Shown piece by piece: positions 1 through 9,985 of a stretch of DNA of 64,000 bases. The position numbers and the translations under genes were made by a program. The stretch covers positions 1 to 64,000 of the forward strand of contig NZ_CADEAJ010000006.1 in NCBI RefSeq assembly GCF_902825235.1, in the 5' to 3' direction. Numbering within the stretch: position 1 is the stretch's first letter; each line of letters starts with the position of its first letter. Under the pieces are notes generated by a model. That model did not search any database. It was not told where the DNA came from and worked only from the letters and a program-made list of their open reading frames with translations. The DNA comes from Bartonella vinsonii subsp. vinsonii. GTDB lineage: Bacteria; Pseudomonadota; Alphaproteobacteria; Rhizobiales; Rhizobiaceae.

Positions 1-137
1 TGGTCATGCCTGGAGATAATGTTGCGATGGATGTTTCTTTGATAGTTCCGATTGCCATGGAAGAAAAGCTTCGTTTTGCTATTCGTGAAGGTGGTCGTAC
101 TGTTGGTGCTGGTATCGTTTCTAAGATCATTGAGTAA
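1..137 (+). CDS. tuf: Elongation factor Tu, C-terminal end (partial)
   Basis: The reading frame is open from base 3 to the TAA at 135-137 and gives the last 44 residues of EF-Tu: the end of domain III, with the family-typical stretches [26 protein letters not shown] and the terminal SKIIE. EF-Tu is the GTPase that brings aminoacyl-tRNA to the ribosome. The 5' part, with the GTPase domain, lies outside the window. The position directly before rpsJ is the usual one for the tuf copy at the head of the S10 operon. Alphaproteobacteria often carry a second tuf elsewhere, which cannot be judged here. Confidence 0.97.
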
Positions 138-202
138 GGAATGGTTATTGAAAAACGTCTTCGTTGTAAGAGATGTTTTGCATGACAAGGAAATAAAAGA
201 GC

Positions 203-511
203 ATGAACAGTCAAAATATCCGCATTCGTTTGAAAGCATTTGACCACAGAATTCTTGATGCGTCGACACGTGAGATTGTGTCGACTGCTAAGCGTACTGG
301 TGCAAATGTCCGTGGTCCTATTCCGCTGCCAACGCGGATTGAGAAGTTTACAGTCAATCGTGGGCCGCACATCGATAAGAAGAGTCGTGAGCAGTTTGAA
401 ATGCGTACACATAAGCGTCTTCTTGATATTGTTGATCCAACACCGCAAACAGTGGATGCGCTTATGAAGCTCGATCTTTCTGCTGGTGTGGATGTAGAGA
501 TTAAGCTCTGA
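203..511 (+). CDS. rpsJ: 30S ribosomal protein S10
   Basis: This 102-residue protein has the normal length for S10 in alphaproteobacteria and starts [20 protein letters not shown]10 sits in the 30S head. Free S10 is also NusE, the NusB partner in transcription antitermination. The loop containing [19 protein letters not shown] is intact. The ATG at 203 follows an A-rich, GA-containing leader, and no longer start fits the family. It is the first gene of the S10 operon, 65 bases after tuf. Confidence 0.98.
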   Translation: MNSQNIRIRLKAFDHRILDASTREIVSTAKRTGANVRGPIPLPTRIEKFTVNRGPHIDKKSREQFEMRTHKRLLDIVDPTPQTVDALMKLDLSAGVDVEIKL

Positions 512-538
512 GGTTTGAGGACAGAAGGAACAGACCCG

Positions 539-1279
539 ATGCGTTCAGGTGTAATAGCACAGAAGCTGGGCATGACCCGTATTTATAATGAAGCTGGTGA
601 GCATGTACCGGTAACAGTACTTCGTTTGGAGAATTGTCAAGTTATTGCTCAGCGTACAGTTGAGAAGAATGGTTATACTGCTGTTCAACTAGGTGTAGGC
701 TTTGCCAAGGTTAAGAATACTACGCAAGCTCTTCGTGGGCATTTTGCTAAGGCTTCGGTTGAGCCAAAAGCTAAAATAGCGGAGTTTCGTGTAAGTCCCG
801 ACAATCTTCTTGATGTCGGTACTGAGATTACAGTGGAACATTTTGTTCCGGGGCAGAGGGTTGATGTGACAGGTACGAGTATTGGTAAAGGTTTTGCTGG
901 TGTTATGAAGCGGCATAATTTTGGTGGACATCGTGCTTCTCATGGTAACTCAATCACGCATCGTGCTCATGGTTCGACAGGACAGTGTCAGGATCCGGGT
1001 AAGGTGTTTAAAGGTAAAAAAATGGCTGGCCATATGGGACAGGTCCGTGTAACAACACAGAATATTGAGGTTGTTTCTACGGATGTTGAACGTGGTTTGC
1101 TTTTAGTGCGTGGTGCCGTTTCTGGCTCTAAGGGCGCTTGGATTTTGGTGCGGGATGCTGTAAAAAGACGTCTTCCTGATAATGCACCTAAGCCTGCTGG
1201 TATTCGCCATCTTGCGAAAGAAAAAACAGAAATGGTTGCTCCAGTGATGGAAACCTCTGAAACTGAGGGAGCCGAATGA
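539..1279 (+). CDS. rplC: 50S ribosomal protein L3
   Basis: L3 has 246 residues from the ATG at 539. The frame is open upstream to a TTG at 515, but 539 is preceded by GAAGGA at a 9-base spacing and gives the usual [14 protein letters not shown] start. L3 starts 50S assembly and reaches into the peptidyl transferase centre. The segment [17 protein letters not shown] includes the Gln that PrmB methylates in E. coli. A C-terminal tail of about 30 residues goes beyond the E. coli protein, as is common in Rhizobiales. The stop overlaps the ATG at 1276 upstream of rplD. Confidence 0.97.
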   Translation: MRSGVIAQKLGMTRIYNEAGEHVPVTVLRLENCQVIAQRTVEKNGYTAVQLGVGFAKVKNTTQALRGHFAKASVEPKAKIAEFRVSPDNLLDVGTEITVEHFVPGQRVDVTGTSIGKGFAGVMKRHNFGGHRASHGNSITHRAHGSTGQCQDPGKVFKGKKMAGHMGQVRVTTQNIEVVSTDVERGLLLVRGAVSGSKGAWILVRDAVKRRLPDNAPKPAGIRHLAKEKTEMVAPVMETSETEGAE

Positions 1280-1899
1280 TGGATCTTGTAGTTAAAACCC
1301 TTGATGGTAATGAAGCTGGTAAGTTAAAGGTTTCTGAGGGTATTTTTGGTCTTGTTCCGCGTGAGGATATTTTGCAACGTGTTGTTCGTTGGCAGCTTGC
1401 ACGTCGTCAGCAGGGAACACATCAATCGCAGGGGCGGTCTGATGTGTCACGAACAGGGGCAAAGATGTTCAAGCAAAAGGGAACAGGGCGTGCTCGACAC
1501 TCATCTGCTCGTGCACCGCAGTTTCGAGGTGGTGGTAAGGCGCATGGTCCGGTTTTTCGTAGTCATGCGTGTGATCTTCCTAAAAAGGTTCGTGCACTCG
1601 GAGTGCGTCTTGCATTGTCAGCAAAATTAAAGGCAAATGATTTAATTGTTGTTGATGATCTGAGTGTTAAGGATGCTAAAACAAAAATGCTTGTTTCCAG
1701 TTTTTCTAAGCTTGGATTCACTAATGCTCTCTTAGTTGGTGGCAAAGAGATTGATGTTAATTTTTCTCGCGCAGCATCTAATATTCCTAATATTGATGTT
1801 TTACCAATTCAGGGGATTAATGTTTATGATATTTTGCGTCGCAGCAAACTTGTTTTATCAAAAGCAGCTGTCGAGGCTCTTGAGGAGCGTTTTAAATGA
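1279..1899 (+). CDS. rplD: 50S ribosomal protein L4
   Basis: L4 has 206 residues. Two adjacent ATG codons stand at 1276 and 1279. I chose 1279 because GAGGGAG upstream is then spaced 7 bases away and the protein begins [10 protein letters not shown]; starting at 1276 adds one Met. The basic internal loop ([21 protein letters not shown], roughly residues 65-85) is the extension that lines the exit tunnel. In E. coli, L4 also autoregulates the S10 operon; no such leader is recognised here. It overlaps the rplW start by four bases. Confidence 0.96.
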   Translation: MDLVVKTLDGNEAGKLKVSEGIFGLVPREDILQRVVRWQLARRQQGTHQSQGRSDVSRTGAKMFKQKGTGRARHSSARAPQFRGGGKAHGPVFRSHACDLPKKVRALGVRLALSAKLKANDLIVVDDLSVKDAKTKMLVSSFSKLGFTNALLVGGKEIDVNFSRAASNIPNIDVLPIQGINVYDILRRSKLVLSKAAVEALEERFK

Positions 1900-2189
1900 C
1901 AGATCTTCGCCATTATGATGTAATTGTTAGTCCAGTTATTACTGAAAAGTCGACTATGATTTCTGAGTATAATCAAGTTGCTTTTAATGTCGCGCCGAAA
2001 GCGACAAAGCCTGAAATTAAAGCTGCTGTTGAAGCGCTTTTTAGCGTTAAAGTTAAAGCGGTTAACACAATAGTCCGCAAGGGTAAAGTGAAGCGTTTCA
2101 AGGGTGTTGTTGGTCGGCAGAGTGATGTCAAAAAAGCGATCGTGACACTGGCCAGTGGTCAGTCTATCGACGTTTCGACAGGTCTTTAA
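1896..2189 (+). CDS. rplW: 50S ribosomal protein L23
   Basis: This 97-residue L23 overlaps the end of rplD (ATGA), which indicates translational coupling. L23 binds domain III of 23S rRNA at the tunnel exit and is the docking point for trigger factor and SRP. The motifs [10 protein letters not shown] near the N-terminus and [18 protein letters not shown] in the middle are typical. It is followed after 21 bases by rplB. Confidence 0.97.
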   Translation: MTDLRHYDVIVSPVITEKSTMISEYNQVAFNVAPKATKPEIKAAVEALFSVKVKAVNTIVRKGKVKRFKGVVGRQSDVKKAIVTLASGQSIDVSTGL

Positions 2190-2210
2190 AGAGGCTCGGA
2201 GATAAGAATA

Positions 2211-3044
2211 ATGGCACTTAAGCATTTTAATCCAACTACAGCCGGGCAGCGTCAACTTGTTATTGTAGATCGTTCTTGCCTTTATAAAGGTAAACCTGTA
2301 AAAGCGTTAACTGAAGGTTTATCGTCGAAGGGTGGGCGTAATAATCGCGGCCGAGTTACTGCTCGTTTTCAAGGTGGTGGACATAAGCGTAGCTATCGAT
2401 TTGTTGATTTTAAGCGTCTTAAACGTGATATGACTGCAAAAGTAGAGCGTTTGGAATATGATCCAAATCGGACTGCCTTTATCGCGTTAATTCGCTATGA
2501 GGATGGACAATTAGGCTATATTCTTGCGCCACAGCGTCTTGGTGTTGGCGATTCGGTTATAGCGGGTTCAAATGTTGATGTTAAGCCAGGGAATGCTATG
2601 CCACTTGGTAATATGCCGGTGGGTACAATTATTCATAATGTTGAAATGAAACCGGGTAAGGGTGGTCAAATTGCGCGTTCAGCTGGTGCTTATGCGCAAT
2701 TGGTTGGACGAGATCAGGGGATGGCTATTCTTCGTCTGAATTCTGGAGAACAACGTTTGGTGTCTAGTAGTTGTTTTGCAACTGTTGGTGCTGTTTCAAA
2801 TCCTGATCATGGGAATATTAATGATGGTAAGGCAGGTCGGTCACGTTGGCGTGGTAAACGCCCACATGTTCGTGGTGTTGCTATGAACCCAGTTGATCAT
2901 CCACATGGTGGTGGTGAAGGTCGTACATCAGGGGGGCGTCATCCGGTGTCTCCTTGGGGTAAACCTACGAAAGGTAAGCGTACGCGCTCCAATAAAGCCA
3001 CTGATAAGTTTATTATGCGTACGCGTCATCAGCGCAAGAAATGA
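2211..3044 (+). CDS. rplB: 50S ribosomal protein L2
   Basis: L2 has 277 residues, the standard length. It is needed for subunit association and for peptidyl transferase activity. The loop [13 protein letters not shown] near residue 225-237 holds the conserved His reported as critical at the active centre, and the basic C-terminus ([11 protein letters not shown]) is present. The ATG lies 21 bases after rplW, with the GA-rich stretch GAGATAAGAATA between them. Confidence 0.98.
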   Translation: MALKHFNPTTAGQRQLVIVDRSCLYKGKPVKALTEGLSSKGGRNNRGRVTARFQGGGHKRSYRFVDFKRLKRDMTAKVERLEYDPNRTAFIALIRYEDGQLGYILAPQRLGVGDSVIAGSNVDVKPGNAMPLGNMPVGTIIHNVEMKPGKGGQIARSAGAYAQLVGRDQGMAILRLNSGEQRLVSSSCFATVGAVSNPDHGNINDGKAGRSRWRGKRPHVRGVAMNPVDHPHGGGEGRTSGGRHPVSPWGKPTKGKRTRSNKATDKFIMRTRHQRKK

Positions 3045-3059
3045 GAAAGGTAGTCTGAA

Positions 3060-3338
3060 GTGGTTCGTTCAGTTTGGAAAGGTCCGTTTGTTGACGGCTA
3101 TCTTCTTGGAAAAGCGGAAAAGGTTCGTGCAAGTGGACGCAATGAAGTTATTAAAATATGGAGTCGTCGCTCTACTATTTTACCACAATTCGTTGGTTTA
3201 ACTTTTGGTGTTTACAACGGCAATAAGCATATTCCTGTTTCTGTTTCGGAAGAGATGGTTGGGCATAAATTTGGTGAGTTCGCTCCCACCCGGACTTATT
3301 ATGGGCATGGTGCAGATAAGAAAGCGAAGAGGAAGTAG
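3060..3338 (+). CDS. rpsS: 30S ribosomal protein S19
   Basis: S19 has 92 residues, the usual length, and starts at a GTG ([15 protein letters not shown], read with Met first). An AAAGG stretch lies about a dozen bases upstream. S19 pairs with S13 in the 30S head and contacts the A-site tRNA region and the B1 intersubunit bridges. The signature [20 protein letters not shown] and the motif [14 protein letters not shown] are both present. It stands between rplB and rplV, with only two bases before rplV. Confidence 0.97.
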
Positions 3339-3340
3339 GA

Positions 3341-3730
3341 ATGGGAAAAGCTAAAGTTCCGCGCCAGCTTAAGGATAATGAAGCAAAAGCCGTTACGCGG
3401 ACAATTCGTGTTAGTCCGCAAAAGCTTAATTTAGTTGCTGCGATGATTCGTGGTAAGAAAGTGAATATGGCACTCGCTGATTTGACGTTCTCACGTAAAC
3501 GTGTTGCTGGGACTGTGAAAAAAACTCTTGAATCGGCAATTGCAAATGCAGAGAATAACCACGATCTTGATATTGATTCGCTTGTTGTTGCAGAGGCCTA
3601 TGTTGGTAAGTCGATAGTAATGAAGCGTTTCCATGTTCGTGGTCGTGGACGCGCTAGTCGGATTGAACGTCCGTTTTCGCATCTTACTATTATTGTTCGT
3701 GAAGTTACCGAAAAAGTGGAGGCCGCATAA
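3341..3730 (+). CDS. rplV: 50S ribosomal protein L22
   Basis: This L22 has 129 residues. Its long beta-hairpin (around residues 83-105, with [14 protein letters not shown]) reaches the narrowest part of the exit tunnel and, together with L4, is where macrolide-resistance changes usually arise; the loop looks wild type. The stop codon shares its last base with the rpsC start at 3730, so the two genes are translationally coupled. Confidence 0.97.
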   Translation: MGKAKVPRQLKDNEAKAVTRTIRVSPQKLNLVAAMIRGKKVNMALADLTFSRKRVAGTVKKTLESAIANAENNHDLDIDSLVVAEAYVGKSIVMKRFHVRGRGRASRIERPFSHLTIIVREVTEKVEAA

Positions 3731-4440
3731 TGGGTCAGAAGATCAATCCTATAGGACTTCGTCTTGGAGTTAATCGGACTTGGGATTCCCGTTGGTATGC
3801 TGATAGTGGTGAGTATGGACGTCTTCTTCATGAAGATTTAAAGATTCGCTTATATGTGCTTGAAGAGTTAAAACAAGCAGCTATTTCTAAGGTTGTTATC
3901 GAGCGTCCTCATAAGAAATGTCGTGTAACGATTCATTCGGCTCGTCCGGGTTTGATTATTGGTAAAAAGGGTGCTGATATTGAAAAGCTTCGCCGTAAGC
4001 TTTCAGAAATGACAAATGCTGAGACATCGTTGAATATTGTGGAAATTCGTAAGCCAGAAATTGACGCTACGATTATTGCGCAATCAATTGCTCAGCAGTT
4101 AGAGCGTCGTGTTGCTTTTCGGCGTGCGATGAAGCGGGCAGTTCAATCAGCTATGCGTCTTGGGGCAGAGGGGATTCGTATCAACTGTTCTGGTCGTCTT
4201 GGTGGAGCTGAAATTGCTCGTATGGAGTGGTATCGTGAAGGTCGTGTTCCACTTCATACCTTGCGTTCTGACGTTGATTACGGTACAGCAGAAGCTAAGA
4301 CTGCTTATGGTATTTGTGGTGTTAAGGTGTGGGTCTTTAAGGGTGAGATTCTCGAGCATGATCCGATGGCTTCAGAGCGTCGTGCTACGGAGGCTGATCA
4401 TTCTGGTTCTTCATCGAATCGTCGCCGCGAAAGTGCTTAG
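3730..4440 (+). CDS. rpsC: 30S ribosomal protein S3
   Basis: S3 has 236 residues. It carries a type II KH domain with the GxxG loop in [13 protein letters not shown] (about residues 75-87) and a C-terminal S3 domain ([14 protein letters not shown]). Together with S4 and S5 it forms the mRNA entry site, which has helicase activity. The Ser/Arg-rich tail [12 protein letters not shown] is variable between genera. The ATG overlaps rplV by one base, and rplP follows after 36 bases. Confidence 0.97.
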   Translation: MGQKINPIGLRLGVNRTWDSRWYADSGEYGRLLHEDLKIRLYVLEELKQAAISKVVIERPHKKCRVTIHSARPGLIIGKKGADIEKLRRKLSEMTNAETSLNIVEIRKPEIDATIIAQSIAQQLERRVAFRRAMKRAVQSAMRLGAEGIRINCSGRLGGAEIARMEWYREGRVPLHTLRSDVDYGTAEAKTAYGICGVKVWVFKGEILEHDPMASERRATEADHSGSSSNRRRESA

Positions 4441-4476
4441 TTTTTGTGATTGAACTAGAATTTGGAGTAGAGAGCA

Positions 4477-4890
4477 ATGTTGCAGCCAAAGCGCACAAAG
4501 TTCCGTAAACAGTTCAAAGGCCGTATTCACGGTGTTTCGAAAGGTGGTACGGATTTGAATTTCGGTGCTTACGGTTTGAAGGCTGTTGAGCCGGAGAGAA
4601 TTACTGCCCGCCAAATTGAGGCAGCGCGTCGTGCGATTACGCGTTATATGAAACGTTCTGGTCGTGTATGGATTCGTATTTTTCCGGATCTTCCGGTCAC
4701 ATCTAAGCCGACCGAGGTCCGTATGGGTAAGGGTAAGGGAAGCGTTGATTATTGGGCTACGCGTGTTGCGCCTGGGCGTGTCATGTTTGAGCTTGATGGT
4801 GTTCCTGAAGATGTAGCGCGTGAAGCATTAAGATTAGGTGCTGCAAAATTACCTATTAAAACGCGTTTCGTACAGCGTATTGCTGAATAA
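4477..4890 (+). CDS. rplP: 50S ribosomal protein L16
   Basis: L16 has 137 residues, typical of alphaproteobacteria, and begins [19 protein letters not shown]. It helps position the A-site tRNA at the peptidyl transferase centre. The segments [16 protein letters not shown] and [13 protein letters not shown] are conserved; the latter is close to the Arg that the oxygenase RoxA (YcfD) hydroxylates in E. coli. GGAG at 4463-4466, within TTTGGAGTAGAGAGCA, precedes the ATG. Confidence 0.97.
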   Translation: MLQPKRTKFRKQFKGRIHGVSKGGTDLNFGAYGLKAVEPERITARQIEAARRAITRYMKRSGRVWIRIFPDLPVTSKPTEVRMGKGKGSVDYWATRVAPGRVMFELDGVPEDVAREALRLGAAKLPIKTRFVQRIAE

Positions 4891-4902
4891 AGAGGTTAAG
4901 CG

Positions 4903-5103
4903 ATGAGAGCCACAGAATTACGGGCGCAAACGCTCGACCAAATGAAAGATGAATTGGCTAAGTTAAAGAAAGAGCAGTTTAATTTGCGCTTTCAGAAGGC
5001 AACAGGTCAATTAGAAAAGACTGCACGTGTTAGGCAGGTTCGTCGTGATATTGCGCGTGTTAAAACTTTTCTTCGTCAGAAGATAAACGAAAGTAAGGTT
5101 TAA
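4903..5103 (+). CDS. rpmC: 50S ribosomal protein L29
   Basis: This 66-residue protein is a two-helix hairpin ([19 protein letters not shown], then [20 protein letters not shown]). L29 binds at the tunnel exit next to L23. AGAGGTTAAGCG with a good spacing precedes the ATG, and rpsQ follows after 11 bases. Confidence 0.96.
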   Translation: MRATELRAQTLDQMKDELAKLKKEQFNLRFQKATGQLEKTARVRQVRRDIARVKTFLRQKINESKV

Positions 5104-5114
5104 GGAAACAAGAG

Positions 5115-5354
5115 ATGCCTAAACGCATTTTGCAGGGTGTTGTCGTTAGTGACAAGAGCGATAAGACTGTCGTTGTTAAAGTGGAGCGCCGTTATTCTCA
5201 TCCACTTCTTAAAAAGACTGTTCGGCAGTCTAAAAAGTATAAGGCGCATGACGAGAACAACCAGTTCAAGATTGGGGATCAAATTTCTATTCAGGAATCT
5301 AAACCAATTTCGAAAGATAAACGTTGGATTGTTGTTAAAAGCAGTGTAGCGTAG
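5115..5354 (+). CDS. rpsQ: 30S ribosomal protein S17
   Basis: S17 has 79 residues and an OB-fold. It binds helix 11 of 16S rRNA early in 30S assembly. The stretch [20 protein letters not shown] and the basic core are typical. AAGGAAACAAGAG precedes the ATG. A 145-base gap, unusually long for this operon, separates it from rplN. Confidence 0.96.
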   Translation: MPKRILQGVVVSDKSDKTVVVKVERRYSHPLLKKTVRQSKKYKAHDENNQFKIGDQISIQESKPISKDKRWIVVKSSVA

Positions 5355-5379
5355 TTCATTAGGTTTATTGTTGTAAAAT

Positions 5380-5409
5380 TTGACAGTGGACTTGTTTCCA
5401 TTGGTAAAT
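5380..5409 (+). promoter_or_regulatory. Possible internal promoter before rplN
   Basis: TTGACA at 5380-5385 matches the sigma70-type -35 box exactly. After an 18-base spacer comes GTAAAT at 5404-5409, a weak -10 box. It lies in the 145-base rpsQ-rplN gap, which is where the S10 and spc operons are separate transcription units in E. coli. The match is by eye only. Confidence 0.3.
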
Positions 5410-5499
5410 TTAGGGCAATAGCTTTATCGTTATTTGGCAGGCAAATCCGGGGTGTTAGAGACATGACCGGATATAAGTGTTAAGAGAAGGTGGCCAGTC

Positions 5500-5868
5500 A
5501 TGATTCAGATGCAAACAAACCTCGACGTTGCCGATAATTCCGGTGCCCGTCGTGTCATGTGCATCAAGGTGTTAGGCGGTTCAAAGCGAAAATATGCTTC
5601 GGTCGGCGACATTATTGTTGTTTCGGTTAAGGATGCTATTCCTCGTGGCCGTGTTAAAAAAGGTGATGTGATGAAAGCTGTAGTGGTTCGTACTGCTAAA
5701 GATATTCGTCGCGCAGATGGCAGTGTTATTCGTTTTGATGGAAATGCTGCTGTTTTAGTAGATAATAAGAAAGAGCCGATCGGTACACGTATCTTTGGAC
5801 CAGTTCCTCGCGAACTTCGTGGTAGGAATCATATGAAGATCATTTCGCTCGCTCCTGAAGTCTTATAA
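5500..5868 (+). CDS. rplN: 50S ribosomal protein L14
   Basis: L14 has 122 residues, the invariant family length, and begins [20 protein letters not shown]. It forms intersubunit bridges with h14 of 16S rRNA and is the docking site of the silencing factor RsfS. It opens the spc part of the cluster. The leader carries AGAGAAGGTGG shortly before the ATG. The next gene starts 12 bases after its stop. Confidence 0.98.
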   Translation: MIQMQTNLDVADNSGARRVMCIKVLGGSKRKYASVGDIIVVSVKDAIPRGRVKKGDVMKAVVVRTAKDIRRADGSVIRFDGNAAVLVDNKKEPIGTRIFGPVPRELRGRNHMKIISLAPEVL

Positions 5869-5880
5869 GGAGTGTGTGTC

Positions 5881-6195
5881 ATGCAAAAGATTCGAAAAGG
5901 TGATAAAGTCGTTGTTTTATCCGGTAAGGATAAAGGATGTAGTGGTGAAGTAATTAAGGTGAATCCGAAAGAGAATAAAGCTTTTGTTCGTGGGGTTAAT
6001 ATGATTAAACGTCATCAACGTCAAACGCAAAAGCAAGAAGCTGGAATTGTTTCTAAGGAAGCTCCAATTCATCTCTCTAATTTGGCGATTGCTGACCCTA
6101 AAGATGGTAAGCCTACGCGTGTAGGTTTTCGTATGAATGCAGATGGTAATAAAGTTCGTTTTGCCAAGCGTTCGGGAGAATTGATTAATGGCTGA
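5881..6195 (+). CDS. rplX: 50S ribosomal protein L24
   Basis: L24 has 104 residues from the ATG at 5881. An in-frame GTG at 5872 is possible, but the family start is [10 protein letters not shown] and AAGGAG lies well placed at 5868-5873. The N-terminal KOW motif ([19 protein letters not shown]) is clear. L24 starts 50S assembly and sits by the tunnel exit. The gene overlaps the rplE start by 8 bases. Confidence 0.96.
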   Translation: MQKIRKGDKVVVLSGKDKGCSGEVIKVNPKENKAFVRGVNMIKRHQRQTQKQEAGIVSKEAPIHLSNLAIADPKDGKPTRVGFRMNADGNKVRFAKRSGELING

Positions 6196-6745
6196 GGAAA
6201 AACAAACGCCACGTATGAAGGTGCATTATTTTGAAGTGGTTCGTAAAATCCTTCAAGAAAAGTTTAATTACAAAAATGTAATGCAAATTCCGCGGGTTGA
6301 TAAAATTGTAATTAATATGGGGATTGGTGAAGCAACTGCCGATTCTAAGAAGCCGTCTATTGCTGCTGAGGATTTGGGCTTAATAACAGGTCAGAAAGCT
6401 GTTGTTACCCGTGCGCGTAACTCTATTGCGACCTTTAAAGTTCGTGAAGGAATGCCACTTGGAGCTAAAGTTACATTGCGTAAAGATCGTATGTTTGAGT
6501 TTTTGGATCGTCTTGTTACGATTGCGCTTCCACGGGTTCGTGACTTTCGTGGTCTGAATCCAAAAAGCTTTGATGGTCGTGGCAATTTTGCTATGGGTAT
6601 TAAAGAGCACATTGTGTTTCCAGAAATCAACTATGATAAAGTTGATCAAATTTGGGGCATGGATATTATCGTTTGTACGACAGCAAAAACGGATGATGAG
6701 GCACGTGAGTTGTTGCGTGCTTTTAATTTTCCTTTTCGTTCGTAA
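6188..6745 (+). CDS. rplE: 50S ribosomal protein L5
   Basis: L5 has 185 residues. It binds 5S rRNA in the central protuberance and contacts S13 and the P-site tRNA. The family stretch [20 protein letters not shown] and the segment [17 protein letters not shown] are intact. It overlaps the end of rplX by 8 bases. The C-terminus FNFPFRS is standard. Confidence 0.97.
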   Translation: MAEEKQTPRMKVHYFEVVRKILQEKFNYKNVMQIPRVDKIVINMGIGEATADSKKPSIAAEDLGLITGQKAVVTRARNSIATFKVREGMPLGAKVTLRKDRMFEFLDRLVTIALPRVRDFRGLNPKSFDGRGNFAMGIKEHIVFPEINYDKVDQIWGMDIIVCTTAKTDDEARELLRAFNFPFRS

Positions 6746-6769
6746 CGGCAAACGTAGCGAGGTAAGATT

Positions 6770-7075
6770 ATGGCCAAAGTAAGTGCCGTTGAAAAGAATA
6801 AGCGTCGTGAACTGATGGTAAAGCGTTATGCTGCGCGTCGTGCACGCTTGAAAGCAATAGTTATGGATCAGAAGGTTTCTCTCGAAGAGCGTTTTAAAGC
6901 TTCTGTTCAATTGGCAGAGTTGCCACGTAATTCTGCAAAAGTTCGCGTCCGTAATCGCTGTGAAGTTTCAGGGCGTCCGCGGGCTTATTATCGTAAATTA
7001 AAAATGTCGCGAATTGCATTGCGTGAACTTGGTTCAGTAGGCCATATTCCAGGCATTGTTAAGTCAAGTTGGTAA
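6770..7075 (+). CDS. rpsN: 30S ribosomal protein S14
   Basis: This is the long, zinc-free (C-minus) form of S14 at 101 residues; it lacks the CxxC pairs of the short zinc form. S14 assembles late into the 30S head beside S3 and S10. The C-terminal segment with [16 protein letters not shown] and the ending GIVKSSW are diagnostic. GCGAGGTAAG precedes the ATG. Confidence 0.97.
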   Translation: MAKVSAVEKNKRRELMVKRYAARRARLKAIVMDQKVSLEERFKASVQLAELPRNSAKVRVRNRCEVSGRPRAYYRKLKMSRIALRELGSVGHIPGIVKSSW

Positions 7076-7090
7076 GAGGAGATTATTTAA

Positions 7091-7489
7091 ATGTCTATGT
7101 CAGATCCTCTTGGTGATATGCTCACGCGTATTCGTAATGCACTTGGTCGTAAAAAAAACAAAGTGGTTACGCCTGCGTCTAAGCTTCGTGCACGTGTTCT
7201 TGATGTTCTTCAGTCTGAAGGTTATATTCGCGGATATAATCAAATCGATTTAGGTGATGGGAAGTCTGAAATTGAAATCGAGTTGAAATATTTTGAAGGA
7301 TTAGCGGCTATTCGTGAAGTTTCACGGGTTTCAAAACCTGGTCGCCGTGTCTATGTTTCTGCTAAGTCGCTTCCTCAAGTGGCAAATGGTCTTGGTATTT
7401 CGATTTTATCAACTCCTAAGGGAGTTATGGCGGATCATGAGGCACGTGAACAAAATGTCGGTGGAGAGCTCCTTTGTCGTGTTTTCTAA
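7091..7489 (+). CDS. rpsH: 30S ribosomal protein S8
   Basis: S8 has 132 residues. It binds helix 21 of 16S rRNA in the central domain and, in E. coli, represses the spc operon. The N-terminus [17 protein letters not shown] and the C-terminal block [20 protein letters not shown] are typical. AAGAGGAG precedes the start. MSDPL two codons later is an alternative start. Confidence 0.97.
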   Translation: MSMSDPLGDMLTRIRNALGRKKNKVVTPASKLRARVLDVLQSEGYIRGYNQIDLGDGKSEIEIELKYFEGLAAIREVSRVSKPGRRVYVSAKSLPQVANGLGISILSTPKGVMADHEAREQNVGGELLCRVF

Positions 7490-7527
7490 TGAGTGTTAAG
7501 AAAACAGAAAAAATGTAGGTTAGAACA

Positions 7528-8061
7528 ATGTCTCGTATTGGTAAAAAGCCCATTTCAATTCCTTCTGGGGTTACCGCAACTGTTGAAGGACAGCTGGTTA
7601 AGGCAAAAGGTCCGAAAGGTGAACTGAGCTACGTCGTTAATGATGAAGTTTTAGTGAAGTTTGAGGAAAATTTTATATCCGTTTCGCCACGGGATCAGTC
7701 AAAAGATGCACGCTCTAAATGGGGTATGTCGCGTTCAATGATTGAAAATATTTTTTGTGGTGTAAAAGATGGTTTTGAAAAGCGACTAGAGATCAACGGG
7801 GTTGGTTATCGTGCCGCTTTGCAGGGTAAAGATGTTCAGCTATCGTTGGGTTTTTCTCACGATGTCATTTATAAAGTCCCATCTGGGATTACTGTAACGA
7901 TTCCTAAACCTACAGAAATTGTGATTTCTGGAATTGATAAACAGCAAGTTGGGCAAGTTGCAGCAGAAATTCGCGAATATCGTAGGCCTGAGCCTTACAA
8001 AGGTAAGGGTATTAAACATGCAGATGAGCGCATCTTTCGTAAAGAAGGTAAGAAGAAGTAA
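7528..8061 (+). CDS. rplF: 50S ribosomal protein L6
   Basis: L6 has 177 residues in two repeated alpha/beta domains. It lies near the factor-binding site and contacts helix 97 and the sarcin-ricin region. The ending with [22 protein letters not shown] is the family signature. It starts [15 protein letters not shown], the standard N-terminus. Confidence 0.97.
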   Translation: MSRIGKKPISIPSGVTATVEGQLVKAKGPKGELSYVVNDEVLVKFEENFISVSPRDQSKDARSKWGMSRSMIENIFCGVKDGFEKRLEINGVGYRAALQGKDVQLSLGFSHDVIYKVPSGITVTIPKPTEIVISGIDKQQVGQVAAEIREYRRPEPYKGKGIKHADERIFRKEGKKK

Positions 8062-8073
8062 GGATTTTGTATT

Positions 8074-8436
8074 ATGGTTTCATCTAAGGACATTATCCAA
8101 CGTCGTGCGCGGCGTGTGCGACGTAGAATTAAAATGGTTTCTAGTGATCGTCCGCGGCTTAGCGTTTATCGTTCAAATCAAAACATCTATGCTCAAATTA
8201 TCGATGATGTGCGTGGATGTACACTTGTTTCGGCATCTACACTTGAAGGAGATTTAAAAAAATCGTTAAAAAGTGGTGCTGATAAAGAGGCTGCTTTTGC
8301 TGTTGGTAAGTTAATTGCTGAACGTGCAAAGCAAGCGGGTGTTGATCAGGTGGTTTTTGACCGTGGGGCATATGTTTATCATGGAAGAGTAAGAGCTTTG
8401 GCTGAAGCTGCTCGTGAAGGTGGTTTGAGCTTCTAA
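8074..8436 (+). CDS. rplR: 50S ribosomal protein L18
   Basis: L18 has 120 residues. It binds 5S rRNA with L5 and delivers it to the 50S subunit. The basic N-terminus [11 protein letters not shown], the segment [20 protein letters not shown], and the ending [15 protein letters not shown] identify it. AAGGA lies 10 bases before the ATG. Confidence 0.97.
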   Translation: MVSSKDIIQRRARRVRRRIKMVSSDRPRLSVYRSNQNIYAQIIDDVRGCTLVSASTLEGDLKKSLKSGADKEAAFAVGKLIAERAKQAGVDQVVFDRGAYVYHGRVRALAEAAREGGLSF

Positions 8437-8440
8437 AATG

Positions 8441-8461
8441 CCTTATTTTTATTTAATAAGG
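8441..8461 (+). other. Hairpin in the rplR-rpsE gap
   Basis: CCTTATT (8441-8447) pairs with AATAAGG (8455-8461) around a 7-base AT loop, five bases after the rplR stop. No run of T follows, so it is more likely an RNA-stability or attenuation element than a full terminator. The rplR-rpsE gap (108 bases) is longer than most in the operon. Confidence 0.35.
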
Positions 8462-8544
8462 TAATTTGGGTGTTTCGTGTGAGTTCCTCTGATTTATGAT
8501 GGAACTTTGTTAGCGTGCTTCCGGAAAAGAAAAAGGAATGAGGA

Positions 8545-9093
8545 ATGGCACAGAAAGAACGTGGTGAGCGAGAAGAACGTGAAAATGAATTGGTCGATAG
8601 ACTTGTTCATATCAATCGTGTCGCTAAAGTTGTAAAGGGTGGTCGACGTTTTGGTTTTGCTGCTCTTGTTGTTGTTGGGGATCAAAAAGGTCGTGTGGGC
8701 TTTGGCCATGGTAAAGCACGTGAAGTACCAGAGGCTGTGCGTAAGGCTACAGAAGCAGCAAAGCGCGGAATGATTTATGTTCCGCTTCGCTCTGGGCGTA
8801 CATTGCATCATGATCTTGAAGGTCGTCACGGGGCTGGTCGTGTTTTGTTGCGTTCAGCTTCTGCTGGTACTGGTATTATTGCTGGTGGACCGATGCGTGC
8901 TATTTTTGAAACTCTTGGTATGCAAGATGTTGTTGCAAAATCATTGGGGTCATCCAATCCTTATAATATGGTGCGTGCAACATTTGATGCTTTAGCGCAT
9001 CAAATGCATCCTAGAGATATTGCAGCTCAACGTGGCATCAAATATTCAACTTTACAGGCACGTCGTCGGCATTTAGTTGATGTGGAAGGATAG
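8545..9093 (+). CDS. rpsE: 30S ribosomal protein S5
   Basis: S5 has 182 residues. The N-terminal double-stranded-RNA-binding-like domain starts near [20 protein letters not shown], and its loop is where spectinomycin-resistance changes occur; it looks wild type. The C-terminal domain contains [18 protein letters not shown]5 acts in decoding accuracy and the mRNA entry channel. GGAATGAGGA precedes the ATG. Confidence 0.97.
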   Translation: MAQKERGEREERENELVDRLVHINRVAKVVKGGRRFGFAALVVVGDQKGRVGFGHGKAREVPEAVRKATEAAKRGMIYVPLRSGRTLHHDLEGRHGAGRVLLRSASAGTGIIAGGPMRAIFETLGMQDVVAKSLGSSNPYNMVRATFDALAHQMHPRDIAAQRGIKYSTLQARRRHLVDVEG

Positions 9094-9124
9094 TTTCTGA
9101 GATTATCAGAAAAGGAATTAGAAA

Positions 9125-9331
9125 ATGGTTCAGAAAAAATCTCAGAGTGGCAAAACTGTAACGGTAGAACAAGTTGGGAGTCCGATTCGGAATTCGCAGA
9201 TTCAGCGTGCGACTTTGAAGGGGCTTGGATTAAATAAAATGCGGAGACGGCGTGTTTTAGAAGATACACTTTGTGTGCGAGGTATGATTGCTCGTGTTCG
9301 GCATCTTGTTCGCGTTATAGATGAAGATTAA
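9125..9331 (+). CDS. rpmD: 50S ribosomal protein L30
   Basis: L30 has 68 residues and a small ferredoxin-like fold. The diagnostic block is [20 protein letters not shown], with [16 protein letters not shown] after it. The short gene fits between rpsE and rplO as in other proteobacteria, with a GGAATTAGAAA leader. Confidence 0.96.
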   Translation: MVQKKSQSGKTVTVEQVGSPIRNSQIQRATLKGLGLNKMRRRRVLEDTLCVRGMIARVRHLVRVIDED

Positions 9332-9351
9332 AGGTTGCGGGAGTATAAAAT

Positions 9352-9819
9352 ATGAAACTCAATGAACTGCATGATTGCGAAGGCGCAACAAGAGATCGTA
9401 AACGTGTTGGACGTGGTATTGGTTCAGGTACCGGTAAAACTGGTGGTCGTGGTGTAAAGGGGCAAAAATCACGTTCTGGTGTCTCACTTAATGGTTTTGA
9501 AGGTGGGCAAATGCCTATCTATCGTCGTTTACCGAAACGTGGATTCAGGAATTTTTTTGCCAAAACTTACAATGAAGTTTCACTGGGACGTATTCAGTTG
9601 GCAGTTGATGCAGGGAAATTGAATATTGAAAAGCCTATTGATATTATTGCCTTGAAAGAAGCTGGTATTATTCGTCGTGTGAAAGATGGGGTGCGTCTTC
9701 TTTCTGATGGTGAATTGAAAGCAAAGATTATCGTTCATGTTTCTGGTGGTTCTGAAGCTGCTCGTGTTAAGGTTGAAAAAGCTGGGGGGCAGGTTACGTT
9801 TCTTGAATCTGCTCAATGA
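9352..9819 (+). CDS. rplO: 50S ribosomal protein L15
   Basis: L15 has 155 residues. The glycine/arginine-rich N-terminal half ([26 protein letters not shown]) is the extended RNA-binding tail; the C-terminal domain is globular. L15 is a late 50S assembly protein. A 166-base gap follows before secY. Confidence 0.97.
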   Translation: MKLNELHDCEGATRDRKRVGRGIGSGTGKTGGRGVKGQKSRSGVSLNGFEGGQMPIYRRLPKRGFRNFFAKTYNEVSLGRIQLAVDAGKLNIEKPIDIIALKEAGIIRRVKDGVRLLSDGELKAKIIVHVSGGSEAARVKVEKAGGQVTFLESAQ

Positions 9820-9985
9820 GCTTATTTTGATATGAATGATATTCCAAGGAGATTTGTATACTTCCTTTAGAGTATCTTTTATGGAGAGTTGTTTGAGTTC
9901 TGCATTTTTTTATGTATAACGATATGGATTTTAAAAGTTATACTTCTGTGCTTTAACGAACTGGAGTGTGGATGGGAGAGGTTTT

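Noticed and set aside
211-573. Minus-strand frame of 120 codons opposite rpsJ/rplC
   Set aside because: It is the shadow of conserved ribosomal genes on the other strand, with no RBS and no family likeness.
1824-2255. Minus-strand frame of 143 codons over rplD-rplW
   Set aside because: It covers two clearly real genes in sense direction; the product is of unnatural composition.
6380-6910. Minus-strand frame of 176 codons over rplE-rpsN
   Set aside because: It is antisense to conserved ribosomal genes; length comes from low stop frequency, not coding.
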